Assembly: GCA_015345905.1 (NCBI GenBank)
Contig: JADDTR010000021.1
Span: 62,001-126,000, forward strand
Direction: 5' to 3'
DNA length: 64,000 nt
From: Aotearoamyces nothofagi
Taxonomy: Eukaryota > Ascomycota > Leotiomycetes > Leotiales > Tympanidaceae
A program made the position numbers and the translations under genes. The notes under the pieces were generated by a model. The model saw only the letters and a list, made by a program, of their open reading frames with translations, had not been told where the DNA came from and ran no database searches. The stretch's first letter is position 1. The number at the start of each line of letters is the position of its first letter. Below, piece after piece: positions 49,125-59,829 of this stretch.

Positions 49125-49595
49125 ATGGGTCTCGTCTCTGCTGTCTTCTTGGTACTTATTACCATCCTTCGTTAGATGCCCACTCCCGCCCCTCACGGGC
49201 AATAAAACTGACGATGAATAGTTCCTCCTATTGGTGTCTATGCCGTCGCTGGGTGTGGAGTAGATTTGTTGATCAACATCCTTCTTACGGTGCTTGGGTA
49301 CGTTTCTAGCTCTCACAATCATCTTAACATGTGGTTATTCTTGATCTCTCTTCTCACCAATAAGCCGCTGCGTACAGGCAATCATGCAGTTGAAGAGCTT
49401 AGCTGACATTATCATCTATCTAGATATCTTCCGGGTCACATTCACGCTTTCTACCTGGAATATGTTTACTACGAGCGTCGCGAACAAGCCCGTGAAGGTC
49501 GTTTTACGGCTTCTCGTGCCCCAGGCGTCTATAGTGAGCGTGTACAGAGTGGAGGCGGAGCTGGATATGGTACCATCGTCCAACCGGTCCACTAA
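49125..49595 (+). CDS. PMP3: Pmp3/UPF0057 small membrane proteolipid
   Basis: Pmp3-family proteins are tiny plasma-membrane proteins that affect membrane potential and salt tolerance. Three exons, 49125-49170, 49222-49297 and 49424-49595, give 97 residues. Two hydrophobic helices are visible: MGLVSAVFLVLITILLPPIG (first) and VDLLINILLTVLGYLPGHIH (second), linked by VYAVAGCG. The PPIGVYAVAGCGVDLLINIL block and PGHIHAFYLEYVYY are diagnostic of the family. The tail (about 40 residues, GRFTASRAPGVYSERVQSGG) is longer than in yeast Pmp3 and resembles Sna-type members with a PxY-poor hydrophilic end. The first donor is GTTAGA, a weak but in-frame site. No separate start is possible upstream. Confidence 0.93.
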
Positions 49596-50181
49596 ACTCA
49601 ATTGTGGTGAAAGATTCACATAACACTCAGAGGAAAGCAGAAGCAGAGATGCGAGAGTGCAAATTGTCTACTCTGGGATGAATGCCACTTTGAGCTTTGC
49701 GTTGATCTTTACTGGATTTCATTTCATGAATTGCTCGCACAATACCGATGGACGTGGGAGGACAAGGAGTTGCGACAGAGCTGGCATATAAGTGCAAAAG
49801 ACGCCTTCTATAGGCGGCCAACAGTAGTAATGCCAAGCATATAATTATTAGGACATTTGTACACTCTGTTGACTAGCTTGCTTTACTTTAGTAAATGGCT
49901 TGTGAATTCTTAATCCATTTCGTGGAAAAACGCCCGTAACGTAACACAATGAGCCGCCAAGGCACGAGCCTTCCCCGCATAATCGCAAAGGTGCCCTTCG
50001 CGTACAAAAATAAGCTTCATTATTGGAGACGTGTCCGCGACTCCAGAAAAGTGGCCAAGTATCGATCGATCCCTTCTTCACATGAACCACAGTGCCGGAA
50101 AACTTCCCTCTGCATATCCACCTCTTACATATCCATAAGCTTTATCTGGTAATAGAATACGCGCTTGATTGAGCTTCAAGG
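49596..50181. other. intergenic gap, nothing recognised
   Basis: Between two plus-strand genes; contains the PMP3 3' UTR and SPC3 promoter. Only chance frames are seen. Confidence 0.5.
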
Positions 50182-51092
50182 ATGCACTCAACGATCACTC
50201 GTGCCCAGAATGTCTTTGGCTTTTTCACCACTGTCGCATTCGCTGTCGCAGCTTTGATTGCTGCTTCTGATCTGATTACACCACGGACGCCAAGCGCAGA
50301 AATAAAGGTCAATAATTTACAGGTGTACGTCTAATCCCCGGTGATCTACTGGCTACGACCTGGCTGGCATCCTAGATGAAGCTCCGTGACAGGCAGGCTT
50401 CAAGTCTACGTATTAAAAGGATTCTGCTGATATACTGCTCATTGAATCAGTGTTCGAGGTCGCCCCCACTATTACAGCACCAAAAAGGAAGAGTACGCAA
50501 ACATCCGATTTTCCCTTGATGCCGACTTCTCGTCGCTCTTCACCTGGAACACCAAACAAGTATTCGTCTATGTGACTGCGTCATGGCCTGCAAACAGTAC
50601 CTCTGAGGGCAAGAAAGGTGCCGCTGAGGGAATGAATGAGGCTGTCATTTGGGACACGATAATTACAGCACCGTCATCAGATCACCTAAGCAATATCGGC
50701 CCAGCGGCATTGAAAAAGCTTAAAAGGAGCAGTGAGGGAAAGACTATTGATCCTTCTAGGTGTGTTGACCCGAACACTGAAGCTAATCCGAACCCTTACA
50801 GCTTTTGTCGTTTGGAAAGCCTATTGACTTGACTGATGGGTGGAATAGGGGAATACTCAAACTCAAGAATCAAAAACCAAAATATCAGATCACATCACCG
50901 ACATCGAAGCTTGCAGAAACAGAAAATGTCAGACTTAAGGTGGAATATAATGTGCAACCCTGGGTAGGAGTGTTAACTTGGGCGCCAAAAATAGATTTAG
51001 GTGGCTGGAAGAGGTTAAAGGGAGGTGTGAGTAAAGCTTTTGCTCTGCCAGCGTTGAAAGCAAAGGATGGGGAGAAACCGAAGGCTACTTGA
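50182..51092 (+). CDS. SPC3: signal peptidase complex subunit 3
   Basis: Spc3 (SPC22/23) is the essential non-catalytic subunit of the ER signal peptidase complex that cleaves secretory signal peptides. Three exons, 50182-50324, 50451-50763 and 50802-51092, join to 248 residues. The N-terminus MHSTITRAQNVFGFFTTVAF is followed by a hydrophobic segment (to about residue 30), a type II signal anchor. The lumenal part has the family blocks EEYANIRFSLDADFSSLFTW, NTKQVFVYVTASWPAN, VIWDTIITAP, LKNQKPKYQI and LKVEYNVQPWVGVLTW. An insert of about 45 residues between WDTII and LKNQ is longer than in yeast. The second intron's donor (GTTGAC) is weak, so the border near 50763 is tentative to a few bases; the rest is secure. 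Confidence 0.93.
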
Positions 51093-52042
51093 TAGAGCTA
51101 CTGTCTAAGGAAAATAATCATGGCGTTGGAGTAGCAGAATTGCACGATTTGAGAATTCCCTTCCTTAAATAGTAAATACATTATTGATTAGGTGATCAAG
51201 CTCGCTCTGGCCATTTCTGCTTTCTATCGGTTGATAAATTATATATACTAAATTACCATATATACTATGCCGGTTTCTATTTAGGATTCAGGACTTTCCC
51301 TAGTATTCACAAGATTTGCTTTTCGTTCAGGAAAACATAACAGATGTTTGACGTGGGGGTAGTAAGCATTTGGAGTTGGTTGATAGCCCTTGGATATTGC
51401 CTGGGAAGCGGTGGATATCACAAAATGTTTATCACGGAAAACTTGTGGAAGCGCAAGAGATATCCTCCAGACAGTGGCGGCTTGATTTCAAGTGGAGATC
51501 ATCTGGATGAGATGATACTTTTTTTTGTCCCTAATAGTCCATGGTTGCGGTAACAACGGCGTCGACTTTCATAGGGACACTTTATTCATGCACCCTGCGA
51601 TGGCCAAACTTCATTACATCTATTCGTTGGTTAAATATGATCTTAGTTACAATAAGTTCACGGGCAACTATAGGTATGGCATCCGTAGGGCAAAAGAGAA
51701 AGAAATGCAGCAAGTTTTTTATTCTTATATTTCCGATTCTAAATTTCGATTAGAACTAACTCTATTGACAATATTTGTAAAAACTTCGCCAAAACCATAG
51801 ACTATTTGTCTCTTCTCATGATTCCTCTTAACAGCTATTGACGATGTTGCCGTTATCCTTCAAGATGGATCACCAGATTGTATATCTTCCAAATGGTCCA
51901 GCAACTAACAAACTGCTAACGATGATCGTATGGATTTGATAAATGGTCAACTTCTTATAAGATGGATAAAGACGAAATTGCTGCATTTTCAGTTGTAAGC
52001 TTGAAACAGAATGAAGGTAGAAGAAGATTAGGGTGATTGGAG
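51093..52042. other. intergenic region, nothing recognised
   Basis: AT-rich sequence after SPC3. Overlapping plus-strand frames at 51,344-51,800 (up to 91 codons, e.g. starting MFDVGVVSIWSWLIALGYCL) match no known protein. A short exon-containing gene cannot be excluded. Confidence 0.4.
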
Positions 52043-52237
52043 GTTGAGATAGAAAATAAGGTTACCCCACAAACAACAGATTGGCATGTCGATGGCCCTT
52101 ACACACCTACCGGCATGATACCAGTGAAGGCCCAGGGAGGACGGGCATACGCTAAATGTTTGCGACATCCACTCTTGATTCTATCCAAGATTAGATCTAT
52201 CGTGCTCGCATTCTACTTAAGAAACCACACTAAACTA
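52043..52237. repeat. 195-bp direct repeat, copy 1, ending at an ambiguous base
   Basis: Identical over 195 bp to 52,429-52,623. The base directly after it (52,238) is the only N noticed in the window. One frame runs open through the repeat in both copies (IENKVTPQTTDWHVDGPYTP and so on), matching nothing I recognise. Confidence 0.95.
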
Positions 52238-52428
52238 NATCTCTAACAGAGGCTAAGGTAGAAAGGATATATTAGTTGAACTGCTATTTAACTTGGTTTG
52301 TTTACTACCTACCTGCTTGATGATGTTGGTCTGGCGTGGAGTCAATTGCAGTAACTGACGGCGGGAAGTAGCAGGTGTGCTAAGGATCAGACGACCTGAT
52401 CGTGGAGAGGGAGGGTTGCAAGGTTTGA

Positions 52429-52623
52429 TTGAGATAGAAAATAAGGTTACCCCACAAACAACAGATTGGCATGTCGATGGCCCTTACACACCTACCGGCA
52501 TGATACCAGTGAAGGCCCAGGGAGGACGGGCATACGCTAAATGTTTGCGACATCCACTCTTGATTCTATCCAAGATTAGATCTATCGTGCTCGCATTCTA
52601 CTTAAGAAACCACACTAAACTAC
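52429..52623. repeat. 195-bp direct repeat, copy 2
   Basis: Exact copy of 52,043-52,237 in the same orientation, offset 386 bp. The flanking sequences differ at both ends, and no target-site duplication or terminal inverted repeat is seen. Confidence 0.95.
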
Positions 52624-52774
52624 AAACTTTACTTCTTATATTGTAGATGCACACTTCAGCTTGAATGCCTCGACTCTCTGTGCTCTATTTGCCGCAGGCA
52701 TTGCATTCGCGGTAACAACAATAAACTCCTAGGTGCGACGTCAAGAACCATCAACACACCACGGATACTCCACC

Positions 52775-55172
52775 ATGTCTGCCAACGTTCAGTCTCCAGT
52801 GGTCCCACAAGCCAAATATACGAGGTACAGATCTGTCAGAAAGGCCTCTGTCGATCCACCTCGAGCCTCTTTAAGTGCTGGACCTCAAAATGAAGCACAG
52901 AATAGCACTGTGCAGAGGAGCATGTCTCGATACAGAAGGTCAAAACCGGCCTCTTCCCAAGAGCGCACGGCCAATTCGAGCGCTCCGCCCACCCCTGTGA
53001 TTCCTCAGAACCTAGATTTTGCGACAAATTCCCATAAAAGGCTTGTACAGCCAACAACAAGTCTTGCTGGACCTCACAATACATCACAGGACGATCAATG
53101 GCAGCGAATGCCTGGCGAGGTGGACGGACATGTAGAAGGAACGCGATACAAGAATTGTGACACGGGCAAGAGTAAAGATTCAGAAGAACAGAACCAGAGA
53201 GGTCGTGCGAGCGAACCAATATTCCAATGCGATCAAGATCTCATACAACAGCGGCAACATAAGGAGCAAGGAAAACAGTTTGGCCCACAGTTAACAGAGG
53301 AACAGAGTGTTGAACAGTTATTGGCAGAACAGAAGAAGAAAGACCTTGAGCGTTTAGAGATACAGCTAGCTGCTGCTACTACTACTACTACTACTAAGAG
53401 GCCAGCCTCAATCAAAAAGAGAAGTCCAGTGAGGGACAGATTCCGCATCTTTAGACGGCATCGAGAGGACCCCAAGCCAGCTTCGACTGCACCTCGACCT
53501 TCCACTGATAGGATTAGGAAAGATCATGGGAGCGAGATGCCCCAGGGGATTATGCAGGGGGGTGGAGGAGTCGTGCCTGGGGTCGATGCGCCTATCTCTG
53601 CTGTTAATGCTGGCGAGCGAGTACGTTAGAAGACCCTTCCATTATATAAATGCTGATTACGTACTATAGAGAGTTCTCGTCCGCTTCAGACAATCATCTA
53701 TTAATCTGCCAGTCAATCCTGACACGACGCCGGTCGAACTCATACAATCTGCTGCCAATATCTTAAGTCAGCCAGTGGCCCCGCCAACAACGATTTTACT
53801 CGAATCCTATACAAAGCTCGGCTTAGAACGAAGAATCCGACGCTATGAACATGTCCGTGATATTATGAATTCCTGGGATCATGATACTCAGAATACACTA
53901 ATCTTACAAGTGTCGGACTCTTCGAACAATGACCTGGATCTCGAAGTATCTTTTGTTGCAAAGGAACAACCTAGAGATGTGAGGGTCCACATGTACCATT
54001 CACAAAAACCTGGGAGATGGAATAAGCGGTATATCAATCTTCTATCCTCTGGCCAAATATTCATTTCTAAAACCGTTGAATCCAAAGTCATAGATAAGAA
54101 TGCTTTAAGCATTTGTCATCTGTCTGATTTTGACATATACACACCAACATCAGAACAAGTTCGCAAGAATCTTAAGCCACCAAAGAAATACTGTTACGCT
54201 ATAAAAAGCCAACAGAAGACAGCTATGTTCCTAAGTACCGAGAACTTCGTTCATTTCTTTTCTACCGACGACAAGAAGCTTGCAGATACATGGTATGCAG
54301 CTGTCCAGAAGTGGAGAAGTTGGTACCTAGTCAACAAGATGGGGGAAGGACAAATTAAGCCTTCATCTCGTCAGGGATTATTAAGCAATGCCGCAACGGA
54401 TAGAGGCCCTTACGCAATCGGGGGTTCTATATCTTTCATTGATTCAACCGAATTTGATGGTACACGGCGAGACTCAGATGATGATGAGGAAGAGAATAGA
54501 CCCCGTCAGATCCCATTCCATCTTCGGAATAGTATGCATGTTGACACACCTCCTTCCCAAGGCGAACATGAGCGCCATCCGCCGCCTATCGTGCCCACAA
54601 GGCGGAATTACCAAAGTAGTAGACATGAGCCCGCCAATTTGCCTCAAACCGAGGATAAATCAACATTTGCTTCAACCGGTCTGCTAGGACGCTCATATAC
54701 TCAGCGACGTGCTCAGAAAGACCGGGAGATCAATGCTTCGGCAATACCAAGTAGCCCTTTCACCCGTGGCCCGTTTCTCGTGAACAATATCCCTAACTCA
54801 CCACGCCCAACTACGAGCACTGACGACGCATCGCCTTTTCGTCAAGGCCACACTCCCAAGCGTAGCGTTTCCATGAAGCGCCCTGAGACTTCCGCCGGAA
54901 CAGGTGTGAGTCGTAGTCCGACCAGGCGTGTCCCACCAACACCGCTGGTTGACTTGACTCACAAGTTTGTGGAGCCTCCACAATGGAATAAGGACGGAAA
55001 GGGACATGGCGTGATGGTGCCATGTGGTGTTCCGCTGGTCGAAGTAGCGACGACGCCAGATATGGGAGGTCTTGACGCGCCGAAGACGACGGTGTTCCGG
55101 AGGGATGATAGTGTGGGCACGGGACCGGGGAGAAGTCGGACCCTAACAAGGAATACGAGGGAAGGTTTATAA
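52775..55172 (+). CDS. RA and PH domain protein (lamellipodin/RIAM-like domain order)
   Basis: Two exons, 52775-53620 and 53670-55172, join in phase 0 to 782 residues from MSANVQSPVVPQAKYTRYRS. Residues 1-270 are disordered, with a predicted helix rich in Gln/Glu/Lys (LTEEQSVEQLLAEQKKKDLE) and a Thr run encoded by an ACT microsatellite. The intron sits exactly before a Ras-association domain (RVLVRFRQSSINLPVNPDTT, PVELIQSAANIL). A PH domain follows at about 380-500 (KPGRWNKRYINLLSSGQIFI, ending LADTWYAAVQKWRSWYL). The tail is Ser/Pro/Arg-rich with many SP sites. RA-PH tandems bind Ras/Rap-like GTPases and phosphoinositides; metazoan MRL proteins use them to guide actin growth. A polarity or signalling adaptor role at the plasma membrane is inferred. 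Confidence 0.85.
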
Positions 55173-55401
55173 GGCAGGAAAAATTTGATACCATGGAGTT
55201 ATTTCGGGAGGAATGCATTGGGTGGTCCAGTAATTGGTTGGCTGGGTTTATGATCTAGTTTTAGGTGCGCACGCATTGTTCAATATATACCCTCTCTGCA
55301 ATGGACCAGTACTTTTCGAATTATCGAGTACCACTATGAAGTATATTCAACTATGAAGTATATTCATCTCACTTAACCAATTGAACAGTAGAAGGAAGCA
55401 T

Positions 55402-55941
55402 CTACCACCCCGCCTTCTTAGCAAAGCCCTCAGCGGCCTGCATTCCCTTCTGCTCCAGGCCACTGTTCCCACCACCGCTGGAGGAGTTAGAGGAGTTAGA
55501 GGAATCTTGTCCACCGAAGCTTCCACCTCCCGATTGGTTGGATTGATCATAATTTCCAGAGGAGCTACTGTTGTCGCCACTGGATGATGAGTCGTTACCT
55601 CCACCGTAGCCTGCGGGAGTATGTTAGTGTGGGACTAGATTTCCTGTGGTACGAGGAAACTTACCTCCAGACTGCTGGGAATCTTGGCCTCCGGAAGAAG
55701 AGTCATTACTTCCACCATATCCTGCTTGAGCGTATGAGTATGAATGCAGGCATTGGATAGTAGATGGAACGGGTCTGAAGGACTCACCTCCTGACTGCTG
55801 GGAGTCTCCACCTTGTTGGTTACTATTGTCATTTCCATAGCTGCCACCTCCGCTGCTCTGGTTGCTGTTGCTATCATCACCGTAACCACCACCGCCACTA
55901 CCACCCTGCTGGTTACCACTGTCGTTACCGAATCCTGACAT
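55402..55941 (-). CDS. small Ser/Gly/Asn/Gln-rich protein with duplicated exon
   Basis: Three exons, 55941-55788, 55721-55665 and 55610-55402, give 139 residues from MSGFGNDSGNQQGGSGGGGY. The protein is almost wholly Gly, Ser, Asn, Gln and Asp, hydrophilic and likely disordered, ending in a more ordered tail GLEQKGMQAAEGFAKKAGW. Exon 2 (57 nt, GYGGSNDSSSGGQDSQQSG) closely resembles the start of exon 3 (GYGGGNDSSSSGDNSSSSG) and the end of exon 1 (QQGGDSQQSGG); both introns are phase 1, so exon 2 can be added or skipped without shifting frame. No signal peptide or membrane segment. I do not recognise the family; a stress-related or hydrophilin-like role is only a guess from composition. Confidence 0.8.
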
Positions 55942-57082
55942 TGTTAAGGATTGATTGATTGTACGATTAAAGGGGCTGTCGGATACGTAAGCTGGGTGCT
56001 GCTTATATTGAAGACTGCAGAGCCAATTCGTTCTTTAATGAAAGATGGATGGTATTTATAAGAGACTTCTAGACTTACAACTGTAGTTTGGAAGGAGTTT
56101 GTTTTTTGAGATATGGAGTTGATACCGACGGGTAATAATGAGAGGAAGAAAGAGGTGATACTTAAGGAACTCTCCGACTTAGCCGTTCAATCTCATCCGT
56201 CCAGATCAGGTTTCCATTCCAGTAGGACACACCATAAAAGACCAAGGAAGTGGGATGATGAAGGCAAGTATTTCAATAATATCACCTACCCCGCTATCAT
56301 CGAGCTGCCGGCAGCTGAAATGGGTAGTTAACAGCCAATTGAGGATCCTTGGGAAGGGCATACATCCCAAATCCGATCAGACTGAACCTGTAATAGATGG
56401 CAAAAACAGGTATGGAGGTCTAAAATGTCATGAGTGATAATCCCGAGGCCTGTCCTCGGTGCCGTGTTCTTATCTCACCACCCTGTAGACGATGACCTCA
56501 TTGGGCCCCAGGATACTTATTTGGTGAGATATACCCCGCTGGGACTGGGGCTGGAAGATGTCATGACGGATGCAGAGTCATGGTGTGTCTTCAGCTGTTC
56601 ATGGTATGGAACTGTCTGGAATCGGAGTGCCGATGGTTATTGCTGGCTCGTGCTATCAGGTTAGGGTCCAAGGGTCCAAAGCTTGGTATCCAACGGTTAT
56701 AACCACGACTTGGCTGAAGTGGCTGCACCACCCCGTATGTGACATCTTTGATGATTATTCTGAAACTGATGGCTTGGGAAGTATGGGAGTTTTACTTTTT
56801 ATTGTGACAGCTGGATGGCAAAGCCAGTAATAATCCATCCGAAGGAATCCTGAGTTTTGGGTGTTGCAATTCTTTTGAGTGAAATTTTGTTCTGTATAGA
56901 GCTTTGAGATCAATAACACTAGACAAGTTATGAGGTTGAAGTGGAACGACTAGCAGTGATAGCTTAAAGAAGTGTTCATTATCATTTAGGATCCTAACGC
57001 CATACCGCAATACCACTCATTCCCAGCCAAAACGCCCACAACATAGTTATACAACATATCCAGGCCACCTAATACACTCAGT
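55942..57082. other. intergenic region, no supported gene
   Basis: Contains the promoter of the Ser/Gly-rich gene and the MCM5 3' UTR. Plus-strand frames of 60-86 codons between 56,113 and 56,830 (e.g. MELIPTGNNERKKEVILKEL) have no recognisable motif, and the ones downstream do not join it convincingly. Confidence 0.4.
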
Positions 57083-59396
57083 CTAGACACCACTTCTATA
57101 AATCTGCGCTCCTTGACTTCTAATAGCAATCGTGTCTCTTCTCTGCAATACTAACAGCGCCCTACTGAGGGCTGTCTCGCTGTAGTTCTTCCCTTCAACA
57201 AATTCTCTCCTTAGAGTAGCCAGGCTGGTGCTCCACCCAATCGGCAACCGTCTTCTAAGTTCATCCTCCAGTTTTGTAACTTCCTCGTTTAGTTCTTTAG
57301 AACCCTGGTTTTGACCTTGGTTTACTGCATCCATAGTACTCGCAAGGAAGAGGCGAATAGCCTCATCCACATGATCTGTGGTTGCAATAGGAGAGAGCGT
57401 AAGCTTCGCAAGGGACTCGGTAATACGGATGATAGCTTCAAGTTGACGGACGGTAATTGGGATGGAACTGCGGGCATTGCGCTCGAGTTCGTTTTGGTGG
57501 ACTTGCTTCCGGATTTGGACGAAGTGGGATGAAAGCTTCTCAGCAGCTTCGGGGCTGAGGCGTGGGGCGCAGCGTCTGTTGTGATATTAGTGATAGTTTT
57601 AAACATGGAAGGAGTTTTTGAGACATACGATTTACAGTAACTGATATATCGCTTCATCTTATCAACTGGGATTTCAGATTCGGCTTGTTCCTCTATGCCG
57701 CGACCACCCATGTGGATGCCCATCACGTGGCGGGCTATCTTTTCATCTCGGCCGCGTTCGTGGTCGTCACGAACAATAAAGATCATATCGAAACGGGAAA
57801 GAATGGTGGTCTGGAAATCAATGTTCTCTCCTGGAGTCTTGAGATCATCGTATCGTCCGAAAATAGGATTTGCTGCAGCTAGGACTGAAGTCCGGGCGTT
57901 GAGAATGGTGGTGATACCAGCCTTGGCAATAGAGATAGTTTGCTGCTCCATTGCTTCATGAATAGCTACTCTATCCTCATCTCTCATCTTATCAAACTCA
58001 TCAATACACACAACACCACCATCTGCGAGGACCATTGCACCTCCTTCAAGGTAGAATTCGCGTGTTGAATGGTCCCGCTGGACTGAAGCTGTCAGACCTG
58101 CTGCAGAAGAGCCCTTTCCAGATGTATATATGGCAATTGGTGCGACCTTCTCCACGAATTTCAACAGTTGAGATTTGGCTGTTCCTGGATCTCCTAGTAA
58201 AAGCACGTTGATGTCGCCACGAAGCTTCATCCCGTCTGGCAAAATCTTCTTTGAACCACCCAATAATAGACATGCAATTGCCTTTTTTATATCATTGTTG
58301 CCGTAAATAGAAGGTGCAATGCAGTCCGCAAAGACAGTGTAAAGGTCAGGTCTTCTACTCATCTCCAAGAATTCTTGTTCCTCCTCTTCGGAGAATATCG
58401 CGTTACCTTTTGCCGTGTGATCGACATCGCTGTATATGCCTACCGCTCTCAAGTATGGAGTTCTGATTGCTACAGCAGAGGTTGTTGATGAGCCTTTCGA
58501 GGCCTTGTTCTGGAAGATGGAGAATATGCCCATAATCGTACACCTTGAGCCAGGTACCACGCGGTTGGTCAAATAGCGATCTGCTGAGATCAAGACATGT
58601 CTAGGCAGCTCGCCAACCGGAACCTGATCAGGTGCCTCTTGGAGTTTAAGGATTTGCTGATCCACAAACTGGCACTTCTCGTGTACAACAAAGTATGGGT
58701 CCATAGGACACTGATCACCCATTTCATTAGGCATCTTTTCCCTGTCGCATACTCGAGGTAGAGTAATGCCAGCGAATCCGCCAGCAACAGGAAGGACTTT
58801 TGTGAATTGGCAGTTTCGGCATTGGATTTGGATTGCGGTGGCTTTTGATGATAGAACGGAGGCGCCAATCACAATACCAGGAACTCTCACGAGGCGGGAT
58901 ATCCTCAAAGCGTCTAGATCACGGATTGAAAGCTCTTCGGCAGTTGAATGTAGGAGGAGTTGATGTTCTGGAAGTTCAATGTTTCGCTGCGAAGGATAGA
59001 CTATTCGGTGTGTGCATTTCTTGAGCGCTACTTCAAACTATATTAATTAGCCAGGTATCCTTTAAGATCAAGTACAGCGCACCTACAAGTGGGATAATCT
59101 CTGCAGGCTCCGTCACAAGCTTATGGGCGAGTTCTTCGTTGAAAGAAATGAGATGTGCAATATCGACGTCGCAGTAATATTGCTTTAGAAGGACATTTTC
59201 GCGGATTTGATCTCTGCGAATAATGAGCATGTATTCACCGATTAAAGGTCTGTACTAACCTGTAGATGAAGACATTTCCTAGTTGGAATTCAAGGATGAA
59301 GTTTTGCAGTTGTGCTTGGATCTGGCCGCGAGAATCTTCATTCTCGCCATAATCTGGAGCAAGGACACTCAGAGAGTAGACAGGTTGGCGATCCAT
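57083..59396 (-). CDS. MCM5: DNA replication licensing factor Mcm5
   Basis: Mcm5 is one of six subunits of the MCM2-7 replicative helicase. Four exons, 59396-59260, 59213-59087, 59037-57629 and 57575-57083, join to 721 residues, the usual length. The N-terminal domain holds the zinc ribbon (IQCRNCQF with the CDREKM and CPMDPY Cys residues) and [11 protein letters not shown]. The AAA+ core has Walker [13 protein letters not shown], Walker [11 protein letters not shown], sensor 1 [12 protein letters not shown] and the arginine-finger motif SRFDMIF. The C-terminal winged helix follows ([35 protein letters not shown]). The start [20 protein letters not shown] is supported by conserved N-terminal sequence. 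G1/S-type promoter motifs lie about 90-135 bp upstream. Confidence 0.98.
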
Positions 59397-59486
59397 TTTG
59401 ATGTTGCTCTACTATTGAGGGTATTATTGTGAGGTTTGTCTGTATTATACAGAGCTTGAGATTGAAGTTGAAGATGCGGCCTAAGA

Positions 59487-59530
59487 ACGCGTCGATAGAC
59501 GAAAGGAGATTCACGCGACGTGATTTCGCG
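59487..59530. promoter_or_regulatory. MCB/E2F-like motif cluster in the MCM5-VPS54 promoter
   Basis: ACGCGT at 59,487-59,492 is a perfect MCB (MBF) site. CACGCGA at 59,512-59,518 and TTTCGCG at 59,524-59,530 are related CGCG-core sites. They sit 91-134 bp upstream of the MCM5 start, in the 433-bp divergent gap. MBF/E2F control of MCM genes at G1/S is known in fungi and animals; binding here is inferred. Confidence 0.65.
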
Positions 59531-59829
59531 TTAAAGTGCTTGCAGCACTAACGAGTAACCCCTGTTGATCGAGTAATGATCGCGAAGCGATGGATTACGG
59601 CGGACGGAAGGAGCACTGGATTCAACAGAAGCTCAAAGGGATATATTGCGCCGAGAACAATGACAGTTGTACGACTTCACGATAATCTAGCTTCAGTATT
59701 ACGAAGACCTGGGACACCTGACTCTCAGCATACCACCCGCCAGCAATGATACCCCGGTGATAGTTGGTGAATGTCAACGATAGTGGTGACCAGCTCACAA
59801 GAGGCCTCCGTGGCCTCGAGAATCACAAC

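Noticed and set aside
51344-51800. Possible small plus-strand gene after SPC3
   Set aside because: Frames are short, overlap each other, use AT-rich codons, and show no conserved motif; kept only as a note in the gap entry.
54811-55218. 135-codon minus-strand frame opposite the RA-PH gene
   Set aside because: Antisense shadow of coding sequence; no recognisable protein.
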